From Xestospongia muta (taxonomy: Eukaryota; Porifera; Demospongiae; Haplosclerida; Petrosiidae): a stretch of DNA of 64,000 nucleotides. Below, piece after piece: positions 26,894-62,738 of this stretch (position 1 is its first letter; each line of letters starts with the position of its first letter). The notes beneath the pieces are model-generated. The model saw only the letters and a list, made by a program, of their open reading frames with translations. It did no database searches and was not told the origin of the DNA. The stretch lies in NCBI GenBank assembly GCA_963693285.1, contig OY848919.1:4808436-4872435 (forward strand), in the 5' to 3' direction. A program made the translations under genes and the position numbers.

Positions 26894-29039
26894 GTTCCTT
26901 ACATTGAAAATTAAAATATCAAAATTAATTTATGATCAGACCTGGATTACTAGTTCATGTACTTGTACATGTCTATACGACGTACCTTGTTTTGGAAAAT
27001 TTAAGCTGATCTATTATTAGATAGCCTCAACAGAGTCGTTTTGATAGGATTGTTTTTCAATCTAAAAGACACAAACTTAAAACATAAAAGGAATTCCATG
27101 TTTACAAAAGGAAATAATAAGTTAAAGGGAAAGTTCTTCTAAACCAAACATGTGAGTACGTGAGCCAAGTAGAGTAAAGATATAGTGGGACTGTTTGAAA
27201 TGATATTTGTCTACTAAACAATATTTTGTAAATAACCACAACATTGAAATGTATAATAGTGGATCTAAACGCAATGGCTTACTCCATCTACCACCTGTGC
27301 CTTTTATGACAGATGCTTTTCATATCTTAATGGATGGTTGGCTGGTTTAATAACTGGATGGATGGATGGATAGATTAATGAAGGCTTGGTCATATGAATG
27401 GATGGATTGGTGCATAGTTTAATGGATAGACACAATAGCACCAAATTGTAATTTTTTTGCAGCTGGTACCAATTGTCTATTGCCAATTGTATCTAGAGCA
27501 ATGTATTATAAAAGAAAATAGCAAAGTGATATTACTGTCAGCACATTCACCACTTAAGTGTAAGACTCACTCATATCATCAGCCTCTCACATTATCCAAT
27601 GTGTAGGCTAGTTCATCAATAGTACATTCAAGACATGACTTGTTTATACTTGTACGCTATATGCATTTCCGATTCATGTACAAGTCTTTTATGATTTACA
27701 CTTGACTAGACAGTTTATATTGTTACATTCCTATCCCATATAATATAGTCTATATAATATAGTTTTATTATAACTGTTCTTCGTATATTATGTAACACTA
27801 CTATAATTGTTGTTCTGATAAATTAAATAGTAGTTACATCACTTATAATATTATATGCATGTAGTTGCCATATGCTTACAGTATTCTACTATGATGGTGC
27901 ATACCTGTGGGATGATGATAGTAAACATAGGTGCGGAGTTGTGTTGTGAGTAGGAGGTATGAATAGCTATCAGTTTATTAATTGCGTTGAATGGTTATTA
28001 AAAGTAGGTGGATAGATGGATAGACAGACGAATGGACGAATGATTGGATGTGTTGATGAATGTTCGCAATAACAATAACAAAGCAATCATAAATTGAGCT
28101 CATAGCTTGAAGGATATGTCGACAAAGTATCATAAAATATTTTCTACAAGCTAAAGCATAAACTAACATTGCCTATCCTTTAACACAATATTTAAAAAAC
28201 ATTTCCTCATAACAGCCCAATATTATTATAGTTGCAATGGCATTGTACACATATTAACAATATAATACTGCATACTAATCACGCTAGCAAATATCCTCCA
28301 GCTGTGAGATGTACGCTTTACATGAAAACATAACAAGAACGACATATGTGTTATACTGTAAGGATATTAGGATGGAATAAATTAAGCACAGCTGGTAGGA
28401 ATTTGAATTGTGTAATCTAGTGTTTGCAAATGATGTATTTAATTTGTCATTAAAGGTTTCTAATTTGTGGTGTAATGTGTATATTATTTGTCTAGAAAAT
28501 GTCAAGTAATTTAATAGACAAAGCTGTTGTTATTGTATAAGTAAAGCCATCTTAATAGGATCACAAAATGTATAAATGTATCATATATTGTATGACTTCT
28601 GATCAGAGTCACCTGTCAATTGAATGTATCACCTGCTGTTTATGAATTTTAAATCAGATTTTAGTGCTTTAGTTTAAACTGTTTAATCGACTGATAATTG
28701 TTATCTACCTTCTAAAATGCACCTAATATTGTGTCTTCTTAATCCCTACATGTATATATGTTCTATGCTATAGTCCTAGTAATACACTATGTTCTATGCT
28801 ATAGTACTAGTAATACACTATGTAATATATCACTATCAAAAGATGGCAATGGTTCATGATCATAGTGTGCATTGGTCAATTAATTACTCTTGATCGATTA
28901 ACGAATTTAAACCACACCACACACACTGACACCTACTCACTATGTACTTGTATATATACCACTATCAGAGAACCACATGTACATTGGTGTAATTACTCTT
29001 AATCGATTAGCAAATTAAAAAAATACGTTGACGCCTACA

Positions 29040-29345
29040 CATAGAAGTGTGCTGCACGTTGGCACACAAACTTACACCCAAGGGCACATATACATACATA
29101 CAAACAAGTCATATAGCTGTACTCACAATACATCTAGGGGCACATATACATACACACAACGGGCCATATAGATATACACACAACAGGCCATATAGATGTA
29201 CACACACATATACCCATGGGCACACAAATATACATACAACAGGCCATATAGATGTACACACACATATACCCATGGGCACACAAATATACACACAAACAGG
29301 CTATATAGATGTACACATAAGCAACATGTACACACATACACATGT
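29040..29345. repeat. CA-rich tandem array with GGCCATATAGATGTACAC units
   Basis: Partly homogenised repeats of GGCCATATAGATGTACAC, ACACATATACCCATGGGCAC and CACAAATATACA words. Two adjacent ~58-bp copies at about 29188-29300 are nearly identical. This explains the overlapping Thr/His/Tyr-rich frames on both strands. Confidence 0.85.
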
Positions 29346-29996
29346 ACACTGACACAAGCGCACACACAAAGTACAGTCTTATATACTTAATCTAGTAAGT
29401 AGTGAGTGAAATTTCATCAATCAGGAACTGTATGACGTGCTTACATATAATAATTGAATGTGACATGTGTAAGTGTCTTAAACCCACCACCATGCAGCTG
29501 CTGTTTATCTAGTGTGTAGTAGTGGTGGTAACTGGTATGGGCTATTTTTCCAAGGATGCAACAATTTCCCATATTCAAATTGACTAAAGTAATTCAATCA
29601 CTATCAAAAAACAAATCAATAACAAAGAGCACAAGAGGACAAAATTGACAAAAATAAGATCAAGTTATTAATAAGGAAAATTTTGAATAATAATTATAAT
29701 AAAGAGATAAATCAGAACAAGTACAAAATCAGCAATAAACAAAATGAAAGTACATGTGATCCATATTCACATACTTTCATGAAAAAGAATGATTAATTGA
29801 TTTTTAGTGATCACAATTAGTCAAGCAATTGATAATGGAACAGACACAATCTAAAAAGACAAAATTATGAAAAAATATAGAAGATAGCAATTGATTGAAA
29901 TAGTATTTCAGACAGTAGTATTAACCAATCACTCATTACAAAACCAAAAAATTTGATTGTATTATTTTGTATGTACAAAAGTAGAAATACAAACAA

Positions 29997-30002
29997 TTTA
30001 TT
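29997..30002 (-). terminator. Poly(A) signal AATAAA of the large KLF gene
   Basis: Reads AATAAA on the - strand only 31 bases beyond the TAA stop at 30034-30036. If used, the 3' UTR would be very short. Other AT-rich candidates lie further on. Confidence 0.4.
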
Positions 30003-30033
30003 AGCCAACACACAGTCTAAGGACTAAAGAGTG

Positions 30034-55599
<25,566 letters not shown>

Positions 55600-55766
55600 C
55601 AAGACCGAAGAACAAGGAACACCACCCAGGCGTGGAGCAAAGCACACGTTTTCGACAAAAAGGAAATTGTCTGCTCACGTGATATTTTAATTACATCATA
55701 ATCAATGGTAATTAAAAAGGTGGAGTTAATCCTTTACTTCTTATTAATGCCCAATTTTCTCAAGCT
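55600..55766. promoter_or_regulatory. Compact bidirectional promoter, KLF (-) / ZFAND2 (+)
   Basis: Only 167 bp separates the two outward-facing ATGs, so the two genes must share promoter DNA and both 5' UTRs must be short, unless a non-coding 5' exon exists. A perfect palindromic E-box TCACGTGA lies at 55675-55682. No TATA box is in an obvious position. Confidence 0.75.
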
Positions 55767-58700
55767 ATGGAGTTCCCTTCTCTTGGTGTACACTGTGCTG
55801 TAGGTTCATGCTCAAAATTAGGTGTGGATGACTAATTTGATAAACATTTTTTTCCAATTAATCTTCTAATGTTAGACAATAGTTGATAATAATTCTGTTT
55901 TATTTATACAGACTTTCTTCCCTTTGGGTGTGACTGTTGTCACCAGATTTTTTGGTGAGTTCCTTGATCTATAAGACTTAATTAATATTTGTTGCCCTTG
56001 TGGGCATATAGTTGTTCCTACACATAATTTTCTATAATATAATTGAATGTTAGACACACACACATATGCACGCACAAACACACGTAGACACTAACACAAT
56101 CAGACATTGTATCTCTACTTGTTTGATAATCTCATGTAGCCATCTCCTCCCTCAAAGAAATGGGAGGGTCTTGTGGATAGTAGAACGAATTATGTATGTA
56201 AGTAAATTCATTTATTGTAATGTAGTTCATTTGAGAGTATAGTCTGAAGAGTAATACTTCACTTTCTGTTGTCACATACAATAAGACATTATGAGTGGAC
56301 ACATTATTATGTCAAACTACATTATGTTAAACTAGAACAATATATTGAAGTTATATGTCATCTTTCCTTCATCCTAACATGTATTCACTACAATATAGTC
56401 AAGAACATAGAAGTTATGAAGATCATAACTGTACAGAGTCTTATATAAAGGTAATGTCCTAATCATTAAATGTTAGAGTTATAGTTTATTACATCACAGA
56501 AGTCTATACAATTTCTACATTATATATTAACATATTATTAATTGTATATATTTATAATTTAGCAACTAATAATTACGATAATTACGATAATTGTTAAATT
56601 CATATATGTGCATGCAAATGTAATTTAAGAATTTAATTATTGGTTTAATTGACATGGTTAAAATTAAATTGTTAAATCTGAACATTTTTATTGATAACTT
56701 TGATTGACATAATCAATACAATAGTAGACTTATATTAGTCTATTTTATTATTTACAGCAATTACTATCACGACATTATAATTATGTGTATTACTTTACTC
56801 AAGACAGTGATGATTTTTTTTGACAATAAAATAACATGTTTTCATCTCCTTAGGATGTCCATATTCCTGTCTGTCCATTATGTAACAAACCTATTACAAC
56901 AAAGAAAGGGGAAGACCCTAATATTAAAGTTAATGAACACATCATGAGAGATTGTGAAGAACAAAAGAAAAAGGTCAGTTTAGTCAAGTACAATTCTTTA
57001 GAGTATTATTGAGTCAATTCAATACTAGTTAGGAATATTCTAGAGGGTACTACTCAATGTCCCTTAAGGCCACCATACACGGTGCAACATTGTTGCATGC
57101 AACATGTTGTGTGCGACATGTTGCATGGTGTATGATTAAAAAAAGTGTTGCATGGAATAGAAAGCTTGTCTATTCCATGCAACATATTGCACACAACATG
57201 TTGCGTGCAACAATGTTGCACCGTGTATGGTGGCCTTTACAATAGGACATATTCAAAACTGTTTAATATCCAAGAAAGATGTCCATAAAGTCCATAACAT
57301 TTTTTGCATTACATGTCATTGCTAATATTGTATGTAAACATGTATAATTTACATGTAGATTATATTATATAAGTTGACGATGTAAGTAATATGACATAGG
57401 TAATTTGGTAGGTCATGGACCACATGTTATAATCTTGTGTTCATGTATGTACTCCTAATCCACACCACATAGTGACAATCACAGTAGTCTGTTTAACATT
57501 GATTGTATATTTTAGTACTTAATATATTACTTATTTTTAGCTTTATACTAATAAATGTACCTTTCCTGGATGTAAGAAAAAGGAGGTAAGTAAAAGATTA
57601 AATATGCTTTGTTATATATGTAGAGATTAGAATTTTTACAGATAATGTACATTTATTATATCTTTCTTCAGCTTGTTCCAATGATATGTTCAAAATGTCA
57701 TCAGAATTATTGTATTAAACATAGAATAGAGACAGATCATCATTGTCAAGGAAGACCACTAACAGTAAGGTAAGATGGTAAATATTACCAAATAATGACA
57801 AGATTTTATTTAGAATATTGAATGCTATTATTATTATTGTACATGAGGTGACAATATTGGGGATTTCCAAAATATCAACTTTTATAGTACAGTACAGCTC
57901 TAAGTTTTTGTGTCATAATTTTCTCAAGGAGTCAGAGTTAGAATGAGAGAGAGAAAGAATTTTTCTATATCATTATACAACTACTTTAACTGTGTGTCCA
58001 GTGCAATGTACTAGCTAGTACTTAAAAATTTCATGAAATCACAAACGTTTTATCATGAAATTACTTCATGGAGATTTAGTATTTGAACCATGAAATTGTT
58101 CTAGAAATTTTGGATCAATTTTGGAGCTATACAATATAATGTCAAAGGCACTGACAATGCTAAATATACGAATGTGTGCTGTGTGATACAGCATTGGTAG
58201 GTGTGGTCGTTGTTGTGAAAGCTAAGAATGGACTATTATTTGAGAACAGAACAATACTTTGACTAATGGTTACAGTAAATGATATTTTAATATTAGACAA
58301 ATGTCTTATTTCAGATCAAAGTCATCCTCATCTCATGGCTCCACCTCCTCCAGACAACCTCAATCTACTACTAAGAGTGGTAATAGGAAACCTCAGTCAT
58401 CACTTATGTCACAAATAGGTGCTGATTTAAACAGGTACAATATAAGTGTAAGTGGTATCTAATGGTTCCTAGTAGTTTTAGAATGTAAGAGTAGCTAGTT
58501 GTATTGTATGAGGTTGTATTTAAGAAACTATTTAAAATAATTTATGTATTAAGGTCTAAGAATCATACTGTTAGTATCTATTAACAGCTCTCAACCTAAA
58601 GTTACTAATATCTAACTAATTGATAGTTTAGTTAATTATTTGTACTGTTTTAGAGAAAGAATGGAGAGACAAACGAGACAATCATCAGATGTACCACCTT

Positions 58701-59475
58701 CCACTGGATCCTCTCTATCTACTAAGTCAAAAACTCACGAGCCATCAAATACCTTAACTCCACTCATCAATGGTGATATGGTAAATATAAGTGTTGTTAT
58801 AACAATCTTTTTAGTCTCTTTATTCTCTTTATTATCTTTATTATTGCCTTATTGCTTATAGACTGATGATGAAGCTTTGGCCATAGCATTAGCTGCCTCT
58901 GTCTCTGATCAACAACCTACTACTACAATACAACAACAACCTATTACTACTGACTCAAAACAAATGTACAATATATATCATGTATAGACTAGTATTAACT
59001 CTCCCTCTCTCTCTCTCTCTCTCTCTCAAACACAGGATAGATGAAGATGAAGCTCTTGCTCAAGCCATTGCTGCTTCACTAAATGATACCACTAAAGTAT
59101 GTAACAAAATGAACTAGTCATAACCTTACTTTAAATTGCTACAAATATAATATTGTAGATTACTTAAATAATAATTAACTTACTGACTATTTGCCCGTCA
59201 GGAAGTCCATATTTTAATGTTTAGATTTTAGAGGATAGGGATCAATATCTTTATACACAACAACATATGAACCTCCTGCTGGACAAACAGCAACTGTCAA
59301 TGTCATTCCTATCAAAATATACAATATCCTTTTTATTTATTCTTGCGTTATAGAATTAGCCCAATATATAGTATGTCAATTACAGCACCTTTTTTCTATT
59401 TTATAGTCACCTTCATCATCTGGACAATCACACACTACTGCTCCCACAGATAAATCAAATTGTATTATATCATAG
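55767..59475 (+). CDS. ZFAND2B: ZFAND2B / AIRAPL-like AN1 zinc-finger protein with UIMs and CaaX box
   Basis: There are eleven in-phase exons: 55767-55821, 55912-55954, 56399-56450, 56854-56973, 57541-57585, 57672-57769, 58315-58434, 58654-58780, 58862-58965, 59036-59096 and 59407-59475 (TAG); 297 residues. The N-terminus MEFPSLGVHC and DFLPFGCDCC match the family. AN1 finger 1 uses C10, C15, C25, C28, C33, H36, H42 and C44. A CPLC...H...C block lies at 57-84. AN1 finger 2 uses C96, C101, C111, C114, C119, H122, H128 and C130. Two ubiquitin-interacting-motif-like helices follow (DDEALAIALAAS near 222-233; DEDEALAQAIAAS near 257-269). The last four residues CIIS form a CaaX box. In animals this family couples p97 and the proteasome to ubiquitinated clients, and prenylation tethers the AIRAPL form to the ER. 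The CaaX and UIMs favour the ZFAND2B form over ZFAND2A. One intron carries a MITE. Confidence 0.95.
57067..57236. mobile_element. 170-bp MITE with long terminal inverted repeats, TTA target duplication
   Basis: The ends are inverted repeats of about 63 bp, starting AGGCCACCATACACGGTGCA and differing at only a few positions. A second internal inverted repeat (TTGCATGGAATAG / CTATTCCATGCAA) flanks the centre, so the whole element can fold into one hairpin. It is flanked by TTA on both sides (57064-57066 and 57237-57239). A 3-bp TWA duplication is typical of PIF/Harbinger elements. It has no coding capacity. It sits in the ZFAND2 intron between 56973 and 57541. Confidence 0.85.
59001..59027 (+). 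repeat. (CT)n microsatellite at a ZFAND2 3' splice site
   Basis: CT run leading into AAACACAG immediately before the exon at 59036, acting as its polypyrimidine tract. It is another instance of the pattern seen in ZMAT2 and the large KLF gene. Confidence 0.85.
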
Positions 59476-59505
59476 CTCTATCTTTGTGCTTATTTTTGTA
59501 TACCT

Positions 59506-59511
59506 AATAAA
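59506..59511 (+). terminator. Poly(A) signal AATAAA of the ZFAND2 gene
   Basis: Canonical hexamer 31 bases after the TAG stop, in an AT-rich context. Confidence 0.7.
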
Positions 59512-59567
59512 ATTATTAATAATTGTTATTATTCATAATTAACTATTATTATTGTTTATTAAATTTA

Positions 59568-59715
59568 TTACGTAACGCAGAAACTGCGGAAGGTGGGTAA
59601 TCTCCCTAGCCAGATCCGATTAACGACGGAACCTACTACGATATCTTCTTCAAGTTCATTCAAAATATATGAGATCCCTGTTGTATTGGTAGTTGAAAGA
59701 AGAATTTCAGGTACT
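59568..59715 (-). other. Candidate terminal exon of an unseen - strand gene
   Basis: A - strand frame is open from a TAA at 59713-59715 to a TAA at 59568-59570. Its distal part reads ISYILNELEEDIVVGSVVNR then IWLGRLPTFRSFC. This block is GC- and CpG-richer than its surroundings. A pyrimidine-rich AG (TTCTTCTTTCAACTACC... AACAG) lies just before ISYI and could be a 3' splice site. No upstream exon was found. It could also be a mobile-element relic. Confidence 0.3.
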
Positions 59716-59786
59716 TAGAGATTAATTAAGGTATTTACACATAATTTAGCTATAGTCTACAGCTACTCCCTCTATGTTCAAACTAA

Positions 59787-60897
59787 AGGTCACGTCGTAC
59801 TGTAATAGATGACAGAGAATATATTGGTGTGTAAACATAATATGAGCACGTGAATGTCGTGAAGCGACGTGTCCTACTGTAAAATTGTATTTGCTGGTTG
59901 TTAGGCACATATGGTTATTAAGCACATAGTGTTTGTTAAATGCACACATTTATCTTGGTCAGAACTTTTTTATTAAGCACTTAATGAATTATTAATAAGG
60001 AATAATGAAAAGCAGCTTCACGTAGAGTTTCGACAGCTCTGTCGAAGGGGAATCAAAATTAAAGGCTGGTAGTTCAAGAACAAGGCCAAACAGATTGTGT
60101 AAATGACCTTGAATTACATTGTCATATGAAAACTCAGTCAAAACACTATCCATGTCCTACACGTGCTTGAGTGAGAGCCACACCCAGAAAAGTGACATCA
60201 TCCACAAAGGCTATTTGTTAAGCGCGTATCCTTTTTAAGCGTATATTTTCTTCCTGTGGAGATACAAGTAAATGTGCTTAATAACCAGCAAATATGGTAG
60301 AGACAGGAATTATATTGGTATGTAAACATAATATGAGTACAAGAGCGTCATAAAACAACGTGTCCTATTGTAATAGATGACAGAGAATATATTGGTGCAT
60401 AAACATAATATGAGGACATGAGCATCATGAAACGACGTGTCCTACTATAATATAGACAGCAAATATATTGCTACATAAACATAGTATGAGCACATGAGCA
60501 TCGTGAAGCGACGTGTCCTACTGTAATAGATGACAGAGAATATATTGGTGCATAAACATAATATGAGCACATGAGCATCATGAAACGACGTGTCCTACTA
60601 TAACATAGACAGCAAATATATTGCTACATAAACATAATATGAGCACATGAGCATTGTGAAGCGACGTGTCCTACTGTAATAGATGACAGAGAAAATATTG
60701 GTGCATAAACATAATATGAGCACATGAGCGTCGTGAAGCGACGTGTCCTACTGTAATAGATGACAGAGAAAATATTGGTGCATAAACATAATATGAGCAC
60801 ATGAGCATCGTGAAGCGACGTGTCCTACTGTAATAGAGACAGGAAATATATTGGTGCATAAACATAATATGAGGACATGAGTGTCATGAAGCTACGT
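59787..60897. repeat. 76/77-bp satellite array interrupted by an inserted element
   Basis: ACGTGTCC or its variant recurs at 60358, 60435, 60511, 60588, 60664, 60741, 60818 and 60894 (ACGTCAAA in the last copy), a strict 76/77-bp alternation. Units share ACATAATATGAGCACATGAG and GAAGCGACGTGTCC. Two unit types alternate in part (GTAATAGATGACAGAGAA versus TAATATAGACAGCAAA), suggesting a dimeric higher-order unit. A separate first copy lies at 59787-59881, split off by the element at 59882-60297. Confidence 0.92.
59882..60297. mobile_element. 416-bp non-autonomous DNA element inside the satellite array
   Basis: The terminal inverted repeats share TATTTGCTGGTTRTTARGCA (left end near 59889, right end near 60294 in reverse). 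The dinucleotide TA flanks both ends (59880-59881 and 60298-60299), consistent with a Tc1/mariner-type TA duplication. Satellite sequence resumes at once on both sides (CCTACTG before, GAGACAGG after), which fixes the boundaries. There is no transposase frame. An internal inverted motif TTTCGACAGCTCTGTCGAA is near 60026. Family assignment is inference. Confidence 0.7.
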
Positions 60898-61366
60898 CAA
60901 AGAGCGTCCAACTCCCTTAACTAACTGTTGTCAAGTTGAGATTTATAACGTATGTTCATATATGGACATAACTGATAAGTATTTTGCTTTTTATTAGCTT
61001 GTGAGTTGTAATGTCTTAGTTGTGCTTTAAATAGATAAAATTTTAGTATAAGTATACGAAGCAATAGCAACATGGGGCACTCCTGTCCAAGCTAGAGATT
61101 TCATCATTATTTTCATCTTTTAACGTTTGTCTCATTGATGCAAGAGTCTTTAGAGCTGAGTTATACTAAAGCTTTTAGGTACATATTTCTTTTTCTTATC
61201 TGACACTTCCACTTTGCATTTTTAAACTTTCATAATATGTTACATTAATGAAGATGTACCTAAACATGTGCTACTGCTATTTTTATGTAAAATAAGATAA
61301 AATATGAAGAAACTGTAAACAGGATTTAGAGCAATCTATTGACTAGATCATTATCTTTGCTAACGT

Positions 61367-61681
61367 GCAAGAAGGGTCTAGTAATGGTCACGATTGATTA
61401 AATTATCAATCAAATTTCACTACCTAGATTCTTGGTAGTAATCTATACAGGTGATGAGTAGACTTTCTTGTTAACTCATAGCTATTTTATGCTTGTTATC
61501 TAGGTTAGACTGTCTTATAACTTTATAAATCCATAGCTATGGGTTTTTAAAGTCAGTTAACATAGCCAGTATACAGTAAAAAGCAAGATTACGGGGTGTG
61601 TGTATTTATACGGCTTCTTTTTTTTGCTTTTTTTAAAATTACTTGGGAGTTCTGTCATGACCTTTGCTAGACCCTTCTTGC
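61367..61681. mobile_element. Possible 315-bp element with 24-bp terminal inverted repeats
   Basis: The left end GCAAGAAGGGTCTAGTAATG (61367 on) is mirrored by CTAGACCCTTCTTGC at the right end (to 61681). The 24-bp arms match at 22 positions. No convincing target-site duplication was seen, so this could be a MITE or a chance remnant of a larger element. Confidence 0.45.
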
Positions 61682-62655
61682 TTATCAGCAAAGAGGAGAG
61701 TCTAGCTTCACAGACTAAATTTAGAGGTACAAAAGTAATGAAACCCTTCAAATTTATCATTAAATTTTTGTGGTTATTATTTTATTAGCCCACATAGAAT
61801 AGAATGTCAACTGAACATTTGTGGACAGACCTATGACTTGTCCAGGACCAGAAGAGAGCAATCTAAATCATTACCACTAACTGCAAGTGCTAATATGATA
61901 AGTATGACTGATTGAGTTCGAACCTTCTCGCTAGCTTGTTTCTCTGCCTATATATGTAGTATTCTATAGCTATTAGTCTTTCTCAGTTACTGCTGTTATT
62001 TGTCTGATCTTGTAGCTGTAGTCAGTGTTTCACTATAAAGTCAGTACCATCCAAACAATTATAAAATGATTTTTTCATTACTGGTGAATAAATAATGTTC
62101 ATTTTACTGTTAAACATTTTAAAATAATATCTAAAATGTTCAGAACTGAATTACACGTACAGTTTATTGAGGTCATTCTAGATTTTTTTCTGCTGTACTC
62201 CCATAACTTGCACTATGTGTTGCATTCTACTTAGTTGGAAATGTTAGTTTAGGGTGGAAGCCATTAATTTTACCTTGATATATCAACTAATGAGATAGGA
62301 GTGTTCCCGAAGCTGTAACTGCAAATATAACTGTCATTTCCCTTTTATCTTCCTTTACTACCACTGAAACTTGTGTACAACCTTGTTCAGCCACAGTCCA
62401 GCAGCTCACAGGTACTAACTTAGAGCTGGTTTGATCCCAGTTGATCAAGGTATGCTGTGATTTGCTACTTCATCTTCAATTCTTTTCAAGAAAGCCAGCT
62501 TCAGTTCAGGAAAGTCAACAGAGTGTTTTCTTCTGCTTTTGTGACTTTCCTCTTGACAAAGTTTTTACCATGCAAAAAAATAACTCGAACCATTTTTTGC
62601 CAAGATCCTGGTTTCCACCATACTCTTTCAAGAAATTGGGATTCTTGTATGATAT

Positions 62656-62738
62656 AATACCTTTTGCTGCAGTTATGACAATTTTACAATTCACAATTTG
62701 TGAATTGTAAAATTGTCATAACTGCAGCAAAAGGTATT
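62656..62738. repeat. 83-bp perfect palindrome (41-bp arms, 1-nt centre)
   Basis: The left arm (62656-62696, starting AATACCTTTTGCTGCAGTTA) is followed by a single T and then its exact reverse complement (62698-62738). Perfect identity with almost no spacer means it is either very young or kept by gene conversion. It may also be an assembly fold-back. No flanking duplication was found. Confidence 0.95.

Larger units (their letters stand above)
26334..30033. other. KLF5-like 3' UTR and convergent intergenic region
   Basis: The 3' UTR of the upstream gene probably runs to about 26900, with AATAAA at 26888-26893. The remainder up to the second KLF gene holds GGAT-type minisatellites (27345-27425, 28010-28060), a 36-bp duplication near 28755-28825 and a CA-rich tandem array (29040-29345). 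Long open frames in these parts are repeat artefacts. No other gene is supported. Confidence 0.7.

Noticed and set aside
29047..29390. Thr/His/Tyr-rich frames on both strands
   Set aside because: They come from a CA-rich tandem array; the periodic sequence explains them.
55600..55647. In-frame upstream extension of the large KLF protein (CFAPRLGGVPCSSVL before the Met)
   Set aside because: The extension opens with GTG, not ATG. The first ATG in frame is at 55599 and is taken as the start.
61912..61930. GTTCGAACC, a tRNA T-loop-like word
   Set aside because: The upstream sequence cannot form acceptor, D and anticodon arms at the right spacing. No tRNA is supported here or elsewhere in the window.
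62441..62710. An 89-codon + strand frame ending in the palindrome
   Set aside because: It has no recognisable domain or splice partner, and its end is set by the inverted arm. It is kept only as context for the palindrome.
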